A stretch of DNA of 64,000 bases from Alectoria sarmentosa (Eukaryota; Ascomycota; Lecanoromycetes; Lecanorales; Parmeliaceae). Location of the stretch: NCBI GenBank assembly GCA_009733775.1, contig WOGZ01000096.1:46777-110776 (forward strand), given 5' to 3'. The notes beneath the pieces are model-generated. The model was not told the origin of the DNA. It worked only from the letters and a program-made list of their open reading frames with translations, and made no database searches. Every line of letters begins with the position of its first letter. Position 1 is the first letter of the stretch. The translations under genes were made by a program, and so were the position numbers. This document shows, one piece after another, positions 33,557 to 44,511 of this stretch.

Positions 33557-36378
33557 ATGGCTCCAGCAATATTGACAGAGAATGGACAAGTGTCAGGAAA
33601 CTTCAATCAATCATCCCTGCACGAATGGTCTGCACTTGCCCATAACAAGTTCCCTCTCAGGAAACTCCCCGAGCCACTACACATCGACTCTATACCTCCC
33701 TATGAAAGCAATTCTGATCAAGTTGAGTTGGAGGCACAAACACCGACGGCACACAAGCCTACCCTCAAGGGAGTCGGTAAATCGGATTGTGAAGTCAAGA
33801 TCGTGAGCATCTCCGAATGCGAGAGCGAGATCCCACCCGAAGCCTTCGCCGATAAGAACAGTCGTATGTGTCTCACCTAGATCAGCTCTCAAGCGCTAGA
33901 GCTAACATCGTGTGCGTAGTCTGGACAAGTGATGCTATGCTGGATATTTTCGCCAATGCGCGCACACTGACCCCAACGAATGGGGACTCGTATTCAGTCT
34001 TGGGCTCTCGCGCAGCTCAGGCCCGAAAAGCACATCGAAGACCCTTCCTTGCGCGGAGAGGGAACTCGTCTGCTCCACGTCTGGCTCGTCAGCCTACACG
34101 TTCAACAGGACCCAGCAAATATGTCAGTGGCGCAACGATCCGTCGCTTGACGTCCGACAAATGGGCAGTGCGAAAACAAGCCTTTAGTGGTGGAAAGCAA
34201 GATGGATCCAGACTGCTCAAGCAGATTCAGAAACAGCTCATCTTTTCTGCAACATGTCGGACAAGCCATATGAATGCCACAATTAGTACCCCGGAAATAT
34301 ATGGTCTCAAAGTGCCTCGGGCGGGTCAGGATTCAAATATAGTTGTGGACATGGAGTACATACCGTTCCACGACGTTGCTTTTATCATGTTGGAGCAGGA
34401 CAAGGCCGTCAATGAGTGGCTGATCAACGCAGCAATTTCTGTCGTCGACTATGAATTAACGAATAGCTCAAGCGTTCCACTCAAGGAGGTCATGCCAGAT
34501 TTCCGTAAAAAGGCCGATAGCATCAAGAGAGCTATGACAAAGTCGCCTTTGCTGTCCGAGGAGGAAATAAAGGATACCTGCGAGCAGATCGATGCTCTTC
34601 TTCAGCACTACGACGGTTTACCGGAGCTGCATATACCTGTAGGGACATGTCACGGAGATCTTACTTTGCAGAACATGCTTGTAGATCCCATAAATCGCGA
34701 ACTTTGTGTCTTTGATTTCTTAGATTGCTTTGTTGTAAGTCAATCTTGCGTCATTGGTTCGGCTCTTGTATTCAGGATTTCTAGCCATGGACTTTGTTCC
34801 AGCTCAGTGTTGCTGACTTGTCCTTTTCGCTGTTTCTAGGAGTCGCCGCTGCAAGATCTTGCCAAGCTGCTGCAAGATGTCCGCCACCAATGGTTCTTTA
34901 CGCAGGTCGAGATACCTGACGGAAAAGAGGCGCGAGCTGTAGCCACCCTGGCCTTCTTTTATGACAAGATCCGCTCCGACTATGAGTTTTACGAATTTTG
35001 GGAAGCCCTGGCGCTCTTCGAGTTCATGTGCCTTGCACGCATCCTGCCATACATGACCAATGACAGAGAAAAGCATTGTATAATCTACGGCCTGCAGAGA
35101 ATCCGCGAAGATCTGAAATCTCAATCTGCTCAGGAAATGCTATCAGTGGAAAGCTCTAGTGACAGTTATGATTCCGAGCCAGAAAGCCTTGACGCGATAC
35201 CAAACGATAAGACCACAGTCATTGTTCCTGCTCTGGGCCCTGACTTGGCACAAGTGTTTTTTGATGGACAAATCAAGCTTTTGACTGTCAACGTAAGTAA
35301 TCAATTTTTTTTGTAGGGATGAAGAAACTGGCTGATCGGTCCTCTTTTTCGGTAGCCCAACGGCCGGCCACTAATAGTGGACTGCGTGTCAAGTCTCGGC
35401 ACCGACAAAGTCTCTCGGATTATCATCGCAGTCCCCAAGTCACTAATACTACAACACTGCGATAGCCCTGCCGCATTTGAGAAGCTCTTTGACACCCTAG
35501 GACCCGACAAACGCAGCAAAGTCGAATTCTTCTATTCCGAGCAAAAGACCAGAGATGTTATCGACACCGTGACCGCAGTAATACAAAAACGCAACGTGTC
35601 CGGCTCCATCTTCGTCAAAGATGCCAACAACAACTTCGCCCATTCCGTCGACGCAGGAAACTACACCGCCTTCCTCTCCATCGTCAAAGAGGAAAACCCA
35701 ATCCGCAGCTCCAATCCCCGCTCCCACAACCGCTCCTACTCGAAAGGCGACCTCCGCCCGCTCCAAAAGCGTGATCTTCGCCCCGACCTCATTGACGCAA
35801 CGAAGAAATCCTACGTCTCCTTCTCCTACGACAACATCGTCAGCAACATTTCCCACGCCTCCTTCGTCTCCTCCCAATTCTGCTGCGGCGGCTACGGGTT
35901 TCTGTCAGCCTCCGACTTCCTGACCTCTGCCCAGCGTCTGCGCATCGCGCTTCAAGCAGCCGACATCGAACTCTCCCCCGGGAAGAGCGGGCTCAAAATC
36001 ATCGACGTCATCTGGGAGATGATCTGCGAAGGCCACCTTTTCTTCGGCGCAAAGGTATCCGAGTACGACGATTGGGGTTCCCTCGCCGCTTGGACTGCGT
36101 ATAAAGGCACTTACACGACTCACTGGGTTGACATGGCGCACCTCGAGCGAGTCCTCAGACGTCCGGATGCGAGTGGGGGACTGCAGCATATCCTCGATAA
36201 TCCGAGGAGGAGTATCATATTCTACACCAGCAAAGGCGAGGCGCATGTGGGTAAGGTGAGGGAGGCAGTGGAGAGGGTTGGGGGTGCTGCGACGGGGAAG
36301 AGGTTACAGATGTTGCATAGTATCGTCAGTCCGAATTTGATGGGCGTGGAGAGCGATTTGAGGGATTTGGGTCTTTGA
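33557..36378 (+). CDS. APH/choline-kinase-type kinase fused to degenerate nucleotidyltransferase-HAD domains
   Basis: Exons 33557-33863, 33920-34734, 34840-35292 and 35356-36378 give 865 residues. Residues 1-130 are mostly unstructured. Residues about 155-470 are a phosphotransferase of the aminoglycoside/choline kinase fold: a candidate ATP-binding Lys in WAVRKQAF, catalytic CHGDLTLQNML (His347, Asp349, Asn354) and the metal Asp in VFDFLD (Asp368). Residues about 499-760 align by eye with the nucleotidyltransferase of the neighbouring gene, but the signature is VPALGPDLAQVFFDGQIKLL (Arg and Lys-Pro-Lys gone) and the metal site reads VKDANN, not KDCDN. Residues 770-865 match the HAD part (EYDDWGSLAAW, THWVDMAHLERV, IIFYTSKGE). 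The second Asp of motif I is Ala (DMA) and the late Asn-Asp pair is missing. So the kinase looks active and the rest looks like a pseudoenzyme, perhaps a partner subunit. Confidence 0.76.
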
Positions 36379-37036
36379 TTGTGGGTGGTTTTTGTTCGGG
36401 AGCGTGTATATGGTTGGATGTGGGCTAGTACTGCATATATGTATGTGAGATGGCGGTCATCATTGGTTTCTAGGCGTAATTTGGATAACTAGCTGAGGAG
36501 TTGTGAGATGGTGATTGTTGTTGGATTTCGGGGGACATTTGGATACCCAACTGAGGAGTTGTGAGATGGTGATCGTTGTTGGATTTTCGGGGGACTTTGG
36601 GATATCCAGTCGAGGAGTTTCGAGATTTTCTCGATGGAATTTTGTATAAGATTTGTATTGTAGTTTCTCGGAGCATGGTCGTGCAATGTACAATGCTGTA
36701 CCATACCATACCATACCTATCATGCTCTGTCCACAATGCACTGTAAAGGACGGCTTTCACGTTTTATACACCGTATTCGAAAACGACCGTGGTCATACCA
36801 ATTTTTTGAAAGAATGTACACAAAGAAGATTGGGTGGGTATTGATTAGCTTTTGCCAATCAAAGTAACTAATTATACGCCTGAATCTGGCTTTTGAACCA
36901 ACCCAACCGAGATGAAAGACTTGACGCGCTACGAGTAGAGGGCAAGCGTCTGGAAGGAAAGGAAAGGAAAGGGAAGGAAAGATTCAAATCCACTAGGCCG
37001 GTCCAAGCTGCAAAGAGCGGCATCAAGCAGTCCGTC
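36379..37036. other. Convergent 3' region with a tandem repeat
   Basis: Spacer between the 3' ends of the kinase-fusion gene and Dus1. It holds the 59-bp repeat at 36482-36625 and a GGAAAGGAAAGG purine run near 36960. No gene. Confidence 0.45.
36482..36625 (+). repeat. Tandem repeat, about 59-bp unit, 2.4 copies
   Basis: Unit 1 (about 36482-36540) and unit 2 (36541-36599) share CTGAGGAGTTGTGAGATGGT, then GATCGTTGTTGGATT (ATTG in unit 1) and CGGGGGAC. A third, partial unit begins GATATCCAGTCGAGGAGTTT. The divergence of the third unit suggests age. Confidence 0.75.
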
Positions 37037-38819
37037 TCATCCACAAACCATGCTCTGTTTCGGCATTTCCCTCCGTCCCAGCCCATCATCTTCGTCAACT
37101 GTTTCCCTCTCGGTCATCTCTGCCGGTTCTTTCTTCGGGTTCCGGACGAGCTTCTCCGCTTCCTCCTCCTCCTCCTCTAGTCTCCTTCTCTCGCTGACCG
37201 CTTCTTCCTCTAACCTCCTCTTATCCTTCTTGCTCATCGTCAAGCTGCCCTTCGCCAGCGCCTCCTTCAACAACGGTCTCACGTACGGCTGGCACACCCA
37301 CCAAGGCCTCCTGCATGCCCGGACCGTCGCCACGGAGCTCTCATCCTTGCTCGGATCCTCTTCCTGTTCCTGCACATTCGGTAGGTCGGTGTTGTCGTAC
37401 TTTGCCGGATCGGCCTCGTAGGCCAGAAGACCTTCCTTGACGGCGGTTTCCACCATGTGCAGGACGTTTTCGAAGGCGGCTATGTCGCCTGCGCGAGACT
37501 TGCCGAGGGCGTCGCGGATGTGATGGTGCGTTGCGACGAGTGGGCGGAGGAGGTGGAAGAGGTGGGGTTGCATGGCGAGGAGGTTCGGTGAGGTGGTCCT
37601 TTGCTGGTTGTTGTCCCGCTTTTGCTTTTTGGTTGGGGGTTGGCCCTCGCTGTCTTCGCTGGGAGCGCCGTTGAGGGTTGTGGGGGGATCTTCGACGGGC
37701 GGGTCGGAGGGGAGGAAGAGGGGTTTTCGCTTCGGTGGGGGCTTTTCGAGAACGTATTGATAGAGGATATCCATATATCGTCTGAAGACAGCATCCATCC
37801 TGTAACCACCCTTTCCACTCCTGCCTCTCCAGTATTCCCGACCTTCCGAGCCAATGTTTGGCGGCTTGGCAAAAATTGTCGGGTCGTATAAATTCCCCTC
37901 TGCACTCATGACTCCGTCGGCATGCGTCTCTTCAAGACAGCTATAGATATCCTCATGCCGTAGAACGTTGCCGTTTGCAAAGATGACTGTATCCTGAGGT
38001 AGCCTTTCCCTCAGATACCGCAACACAGACCAGTCCGCCAAGCCTGTCTTGTGACCCTTTTGATCTCTATGCCGTCCATGCACCGTGATAACGCTTGCGC
38101 CGGCCGACAGTATCATCTGGGCATATTCCAGCGTCTTCTCTTTCGACTCTAGTATGCGCATCTTTGCCGTGACTGGTATGTCCAGGTTCAGATGTAGCTT
38201 GTTGATCAGGTTGTAGATCAGGTTCCAATCTTCCTGCAAAAATGCCCCATAGTTCCCTCTCCTCGCGATACCCTGCGGACAACCCAGGTTGAGATCTATT
38301 GCATCGCAGAAAGGCTCGACGTAACGTGCAGCTTCAAGGAGCGCATCGGGTTCGTTGGCACAGAATTGTACGAAGAGTGGTCGGTCAATCTTAGGATGGC
38401 CGTCCAGGTATAGGTCTGCTATGGGCTTTTCAAGATCATTCCTTGGAGGAGTGGCAAGCCCTGATCTCGTTGGCTGGAAATGATGGTCTCGGAATTTCGG
38501 TGTCTCGGTGAACATGCGCGAGTGGATCATAGGAGTGTAAGCCAGGAGGTCTCTGGAGGCTTCAGGGCTCATGAAGGATCGGGTGAGCATGCGCCATGCC
38601 TGGCAAGCCCTGTCAGTGCCATCCACGATAAGAAAGGCGAATGAAACAGCGTACGAAGTCTGACTGATCCACCATCGGCGCCAGGATCATCTTCGGGCTA
38701 CCCAGGCTCTCATAGAATGCTCGTCCAGTCAGCTTCCGCCTTTTCGCTGCCGACGGAGGATTGGTTGAAGATGGCGTTGGGGGCTCGTTGGCCATGGACT
38801 TGGTCTGGCTAATGGTCAT
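37037..38819 (-). CDS. DUS1: tRNA-dihydrouridine(16/17) synthase Dus1
   Basis: Exons 38819-38655 and 38599-37037 (intron GTACGC...TTGCCAG) give 575 residues. The frame is open further up to 38984, but without an ATG, so the ATG at 38819 is used. The FMN-binding TIM-barrel motifs are complete: KMILAPMVDQSDFAWRML, DAIDLNLGCPQGIARRGNYG (catalytic Cys about 162), IPVTAKMRI, ASVITVHGR, VIFANGNV and DGVMSAEGNLYDP. The enzyme reduces uridines 16/17 in the D-loop of tRNA using NADPH. An acidic/basic linker (PPTKKQKRDNNQQR), which may act as a nuclear signal, precedes the conserved helical RNA-binding end. The tail (KKDKRRLEEEAVSERRRLEE) is coiled-coil-like. The coding strand is C-rich in the middle and G-rich at the 3' end. 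Confidence 0.93.
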
Positions 38820-39458
38820 GCTTGCAATGGTGCGGGACCAGAGAGGGAGATGGCCAGGTACTTTCGATGAAGCTGCAAGCCGGAAGGCCTGACGTAAAAC
38901 AGTGTCCAGCTTTGGGACACCGGTGACTCTTTCGCAAGCAAGAGCAATATTTCGAAAACATGAAAATGCTCGCCGATGAAGCACGCTGTCGGCCCGAAGT
39001 TCTCACTAGTGCAGGTACTCGTACAGGACCCCTCGGACTAATCTACAACATACTCATTAACTTATATAGTTACATAATTCCGCTACAATAATCGATATCT
39101 TTGTTATCCTACTTCAGGGCTTCACTGGGACGTACCTGTAACGCTACCTTGGCTTTTGAATCTTGCGAACAGTCAACAGTGCTCTATACTTCAATGTCTT
39201 TGCTTCTATACGTGAGAAGATCTCTGAAATCCGTCGAGGCAACATTCATGTCAACAGCTATAACTTTTCTTGATCAACTCATGGAAACATTTTGATATTT
39301 CCCCCCATCTTAAGCTAAGCTACGAGGCTTATGTCCATCGATGCGACGCCATATTTGCTTGCTCTTATGAAGACCCAGGAACGCAGAGAAAAGGTTGAAA
39401 AGTTCACTTTGCGAGAGCCGAAATCCGTACGATCAAGATTTGGTCCGGGCATTCATTC
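38820..39458. other. Spacer upstream of Dus1
   Basis: It contains the Dus1 promoter and lies at the 3' end of the Clr5 pseudogene. No gene supported. Confidence 0.4.
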
Positions 39459-41001
39459 TATGTTGCTCTTATCGACTCCAGTATCTCCTTCCTCCGGCTT
39501 TGAACCTGAGCAGCAGAGCCCAATCGGCCTTGTTCCACCATCCATACAGTACCTCCACTTTTGAAAGCCAAAGTATTGCTCGACCATCACGCGCTCAACA
39601 TCCGAATAGACGTAATTCAATCGCTTCGCACAGATTATCCTCTGCTGATTGCGCCTTGGCAAGCGCATACTGAGAAACTGCAACGATATAAAGACCGTCC
39701 GCACGATTGTAGGCCTCATCGAACGCCGGCTGAAGACCCTGGGCTTGATCGATGACGTCTTGGCCGGCTTTTCTGGCCTGGATATACTCTTGCCTTCTCG
39801 AATAATGACACCCAAGCGACAAGCGAATGTGCAAAGTCCGAAGGTCTTGGAAACCTAAGATTCGGTCGCTGCTAAGCATATTTTGCAATGCCACTCCTTC
39901 TTGATTGATGTCGCGTTCGCGGTCAATCCTCTCGATGTATTCTATATGAGAATACAATGTTGATCAATGCATAGGGCCAACGATACTTTCGAAGTGATCT
40001 CCAGCACTTCGAAGACATCGCGCGACAACATCCGCGAACTGGGTGGCATCCACCAGTGTAAGCCACCCCCAAATAAGAGCAAGAGGGTGCTCATACCCCA
40101 CGAGCAATCTACCAAGTTTGTAGAACTGTCGGAGAACAGCCAAAGATATTTCATGTCTTCCTTGACGGCTAACATGGATGATAAGCGCAAAGAGATTGCT
40201 AAAAGTCCTGGGATGCTCTGCTAAAAGTATTTTTTTGATCCCAGCGGTAGCAGATATAAGTGTCTGTCCTGCCGCTTGGAAAGATTTTTGTGCGAACATC
40301 TGACAAGCTATGCAACATTGCTCATAAAGAGGGTCCAAAAGGCTAGATGCATCTTCTTGAACTTTGATGGTGTGACAATCAAGGTATGGTGATATTGAAA
40401 CCCACTTCCCGGAATCAAAAGAGCCTTTGTAATAGTCCGAGATAGTGCCAAAAATTTGCTCCGGAATTGTCATTAGCTTTGGGTTCACAACTCGGGACGG
40501 TACTCTACAGGGGTAGAGCATTCCACTGCTTCAGGTGTCGTGGACGCCGCCCGTTGAGAGATGACAACGTCAATTGATATCCGTTTTCGTTTCCAATAGC
40601 GCACCACATCTGTGTAGTCAACTACCTTGCCACGGACAAGAAATGTAGAGGCTTTGCACTCGTCCCTTCTTTTCTTATTCAAACAAGCCACTGCCACCAT
40701 ATCTTCCTCTTTTTTCTTCTTGTCCAAACCCCATTCCTTTAGGTGCGTCTTGTACATTTTCATCCTGGAAGACGTCAGAGAATGTCAAAAAACATGAGGT
40801 CAAGAAGACGCACGTGGCTTGGAAGCCATGCTGGCTTTTCATGACTTGCATAACCTTTGCCAGCGTATGTTTTTCGTAATGTCCTCGAATTAGTGTTTGA
40901 TGTCTGATCCAGTCTTGCTTGGTGGCCCAGCTTTTCGTTCGAGTATCAGGCTGAATCGAAGAGGTACTGATCGCGTTGAGCGATGATGATGTAGCTGCCA
41001 T
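39459..41001 (-). pseudogene. Clr5-domain protein gene broken by stops and a frameshift
   Basis: The probable start is the ATG at 41001 (MAATSSSLNAIS); the frame is open back to 41295. The Clr5 domain is clear: KSWATKQDWIRHQTLIRGHY, LAKVMQVMKSQHGFQA, then across an intron (GTGCGT...CTTCCAG) MKMYKTHLKEWGLDKK. A region typical of this family follows (IPEQIFGTISDYYKGSFDSG, IKKILLAEHPRTFSNLFALI, FADVVARCLRSAGDHFESIV, LRTLHIRLSLGCHYSRRQEY). Breaks: a frameshift near 40490-40510 (after VEYRPEL); an in-frame TGA at 39964-39966 (after IVGPMH), past which the family sequence continues in the same frame; another in-frame TGA at about 39595 before ARDGRAILWLSKVEVLYGWW. TGA from CGA or TGG fits RIP. Clr5 proteins are putative nuclear regulators of unknown targets. 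This copy is probably dead. Confidence 0.75.
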
Positions 41002-42151
41002 TGTACGAGGCTGGAAGGGCTGCTTGTGGAGCAGGGTTCGAGATATTGTTATGGATGGGAAGCGCAGGTTCAATTGACCGCGGCTTAGTGGAAATTGAGA
41101 GTTGGGATACGACTTTGAACAAGGAGCGGAGGCTGGAAATGATTCTTTATTGATACCTGTATTCGCAATATGCAACGAAGAATAATATCGTTTCAAGGCA
41201 AAAGAAGGCGAAAGAAGGCGACAAAGGAGACAGGGCTGTGCTGCTGAGGCTGCAATCCTGCCAAATAGAGGTGATCGAACGAGCGAATTTTCCATGCACT
41301 GGGTCCGGAACTAGCCAACAGTGGTCAAAACATCAAAGGTATCAGACCAGCTTGGGCAGGGTACAGAGGTAGGGCATAGAAGCGTCCGCCAAGAGCCATT
41401 TCAATCGGATCCCATGCGATTGCTGCAAGTATCTTCGAGGATATCAACCACTGGGAACCAGTAGAGTCAGAGTTTGACGCCTTGACAATGGTCACCACAC
41501 CATGCGTTAGCAAGGGCTGACGTTCGCCGATTGGCTTTGCATTAGAAAGTCCTTGTTGTTGCAGGATTCAAAAGCTGACTAGGAAACAAAGATGACCAAC
41601 CACTCGACAGTCGGTACCAAGCACCTCTTGTGGGCTACCCAGCGCGCGAAATTTATAGCCAAGGAGGGTATTCTGTCTGATAGATGTTTCTGCCCGTCTA
41701 CGCAAATGACGATTTTGAAGGGCGCAGCGAGTGCGACAAAGAGGGGCTCGCTCGTCAAGGCTGAACATTTGGCTAAGCTTGGCCGGTTGCAGTCTTGGAG
41801 GCTAAGTATCTTCATTCTTGAAGCTGAGGAGTTGCTCATGATAAGGGTAAGGCGTGCTGGAGCCTTCACACCTATTGCCATTACATCTGAATCAGAGTCT
41901 ACTCCATGAATGGTCCCGCTCCTGTTGACAAAGCCGTCTGTATCTCATTACGACGCTTGATTCGGATAGAGCAAGGGAGTAATTAATCGGAACTCATGAG
42001 ATATACAGGGCGCTTGCTCGAATCCAAGCCGATGAAGCACTCACACTCTCAACGACGATCCTTGCGATATCAAGGAAAACCCAACTCAGCGCCCCCAGTA
42101 TCAATCCTACCGCTTCCATCGATACCTCCTCGTCGCCGAGCCGTCTCGACG
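41002..42151. other. Spacer, no supported gene
   Basis: Upstream region of the Clr5 relic. Overlapping frames at 41579-41909 on both strands are not protein-like enough to call. Nothing else recognised. Confidence 0.35.
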
Positions 42152-42552
42152 TCAGGCCCAATGCGTCTCCATCTCCATCTCGGTCTTCTCACGCTTCCAG
42201 ACTTGAATATCGATCAGCAACCCCCGAGTGTAGTTCCTAACTCCATGCTTCATCTCCTCATCGTGATTTCTTGAAATGTAATCTCTCGCAGCGTCATCGC
42301 TAGCCTCGTAGAGCGCCGCAACCTGTTTTAGGGCCGCCGTTGCTCTCTTCTCCGCCATGTAGCGCGTACTTAGCACCAGGCTACCTGTGGCTGAACACTC
42401 CAGAGGGGAGGCACGTTATTACCACTGTCGCTATCGAGATCGTTGTCAGTCTGCTTGCTTGAAGTAGGGGTGGCTGCAGCTGCAGCGCTGGCGAAGGAAG
42501 CAGTCAGGCTGTTGCCATGGACGTCGACTGCACCGTACTTGTTCACAGCCAT
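42152..42552 (-). CDS. Small two-exon gene, unrecognised product
   Basis: Exon 1 (42552-42385) reads MAVNKYGAVDVHGNSLTASF, an Ala/Ser-rich stretch and an acidic stretch, ending PPLWSVQPQ. A 62-bp intron (GTAGCC...AAACAG) joins in phase 0 to exon 2 (42322-42152), VAALYEASDDAARDYISRNH, ending MEMETHWA. Total 112 residues, no signal peptide, no membrane segment. The second exon is helical and charged. An overlapping upstream frame (42543-42773, RDKRAAAKLETDIKEN) ends at a TGA that overlaps this start and might be a further exon. Family unknown to me. Confidence 0.45.
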
Positions 42553-44511
42553 ATTTGTTGGTCGTTCGAAGCACTTGGTATGTTGACAGGAAATGATGAA
42601 CGGAAGAGCAGGCTGGAGATGAGGGAGTGCAAAGGCGTGTTCTCTTTTATGTCCGTTTCGAGCTTGGCCGCTGCCCTCTTGTCGCGTTTGATGACACCTG
42701 TCTCAGACATCTCGTCTGGAACATACGCATAGCATGATCGATCGGGAAATTTCTTCCTGATTGTGGTCAACATGGCTGGTTTGGTTCCATCATTGATGCT
42801 TTAAAGTGAGTGGTTTCATCCTGAGCTCAAACCACGCCAATACCCGTCGTCTATGCAGCATACTGTACCAAGAGCACTCATCACATGATACAGTCAAACT
42901 AGATTAGTCTTTGAGAAGAGATGAGACATGTCAAGGCTGCACAAACTCGTCAGCCAAAAGGCTGGACAACAGCCCTGGAACTCAAGGAGGTTTGATTGCC
43001 CTCGGTTGGCAGACCGTGAGTCCAAGCGGTCGGAACCCTCGCGGGTAGGTCTACGCCATTCGAATCTTCGTTGCGCAGAGCTTGCTGATTGATTCTCTTT
43101 GCTTCATCAGCAAACTTTGCTTTTTCACAAAAAAGCAGCTGCGAGATGTTGTTCCGATGACTATTATTTCCAAATGGCCGAAGAGAATGGCTATTCCCTA
43201 ACCCGTGAAAGCTGTGGGAGACGATATTAAAGTATTCGGGTCAATACACCCCTTCCGTTCGAAGCTATACCCGCAGTTTTGACGCTGGACCAGCCTTCGT
43301 GCTTGTGCAAGCAGTCAGCTCGTTCGCCTCCACAATGTTGAAGGAGAATTGTCTCGCGCAAGAAAGGTTGGAGAAGTCCTCGCGTGTATTCCGATATGAG
43401 CCGGACAACGGGGAAGATTCTGCAGCCCGTTGCTGCTACTTCCGTCCTCGATAGCCTTGTCGCTGCGATCTTCTCCCAAGCATTACCATTATTGTTATTG
43501 TCTGCAGCTGGCGAAGTGCTGTGCGTGGGAGAGGGAAGTCCATTGAACGAGAAGAAGCCGAACAATTGCTCGAGCTTTGCCCCGAAGATGCCAGAAAGCG
43601 TTGATGGGCTCTGAAAGGGCAACGTTGCGCTTGATTTCGAACCAGACCTCATTGTCGTTGATGCTCGTGTCTGTCCGAAGGTGGTAGTTTTGCCACAATC
43701 ACTCACTGCTATCGGAGCAGGCAATACCTTGCGATGATCATGAGGTTTGCTGCCGCTGTGGTCTTCCACCTGTGTAATGTTCCAGACTGTTGTCAGTGTG
43801 GTGCCACTGAGGTCGTTTTTGCTTGCTTTCTGCAGAACGTAAGTATAGTGACGAGATCATGGGGCGGATGCAACTTGCTAGCTATGCTAGACTTCTGACA
43901 CAGTTTGGAATAGGTTGATTTACATGAAGTGCGTGTACAATACACAAGCTGTGCTTAAGGTCGTCGTGGAATGTTTCCAAAAGGCTTTCATTTTTTTTTG
44001 GCCCTCTGAGCCTGGATTTTTTCCTCTTGCGGATATCAGTCCTACCGGCTCCTTAGCAGCAGACACTTTTAGTGCGAGAAGAGCGATCTAACCACCAGTG
44101 GTTTCAAGACCTGGTAGCGAGACCTAGAACCTACGAGTTAAAATTTAGGCTTTCTCCCAGCTTGTTATTTTATGGTCATGGGAGTTTGAAGAGTGGTACG
44201 AGCTTAGAGTACTGCGTGTGAGGGGATCGAGGAATGGCAGGTGGTCAACGGCATGCAGGATCATCTGTAACGGCGTGGCTTTTAGATCGAGGCAAGGGAC
44301 TGCATCGGGTCATAGAGTATACGTTGTTTATTCCATCCGGAATCTAATTGGCTGTGTGTGCTCTCTCTCTATGGATCCACACCTCAAAGCTAGAAAGGAT
44401 CGATCGAAAGACCCGGACCGTACCGGCCTCCCGCTTGGGATCTGGTTCCTGCAATCTCTGCGCGTTTCGTATGAGTGACTGCTGGCTCAGCTCACATGGA
44501 ACTAAGCGCTT
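42553..44511. other. Spacer with a possible unplaced exon (minus, about 43227-43769)
   Basis: A 180-codon minus-strand frame (43227-43769) has no early ATG, but it follows a good acceptor (ATTACACAG) at about 43770, and a nearby frame (43495-43698) reads NDNEVWFEIKRNVALSEPIN. A spliced gene may exist here, but I could not build a model with a start. The rest shows nothing. Confidence 0.3.

Noticed and set aside
37037..38626. Plus-strand Ser/Leu-rich frames at 37050-37891
   Set aside because: Antisense of the Dus1 C-terminal exon.
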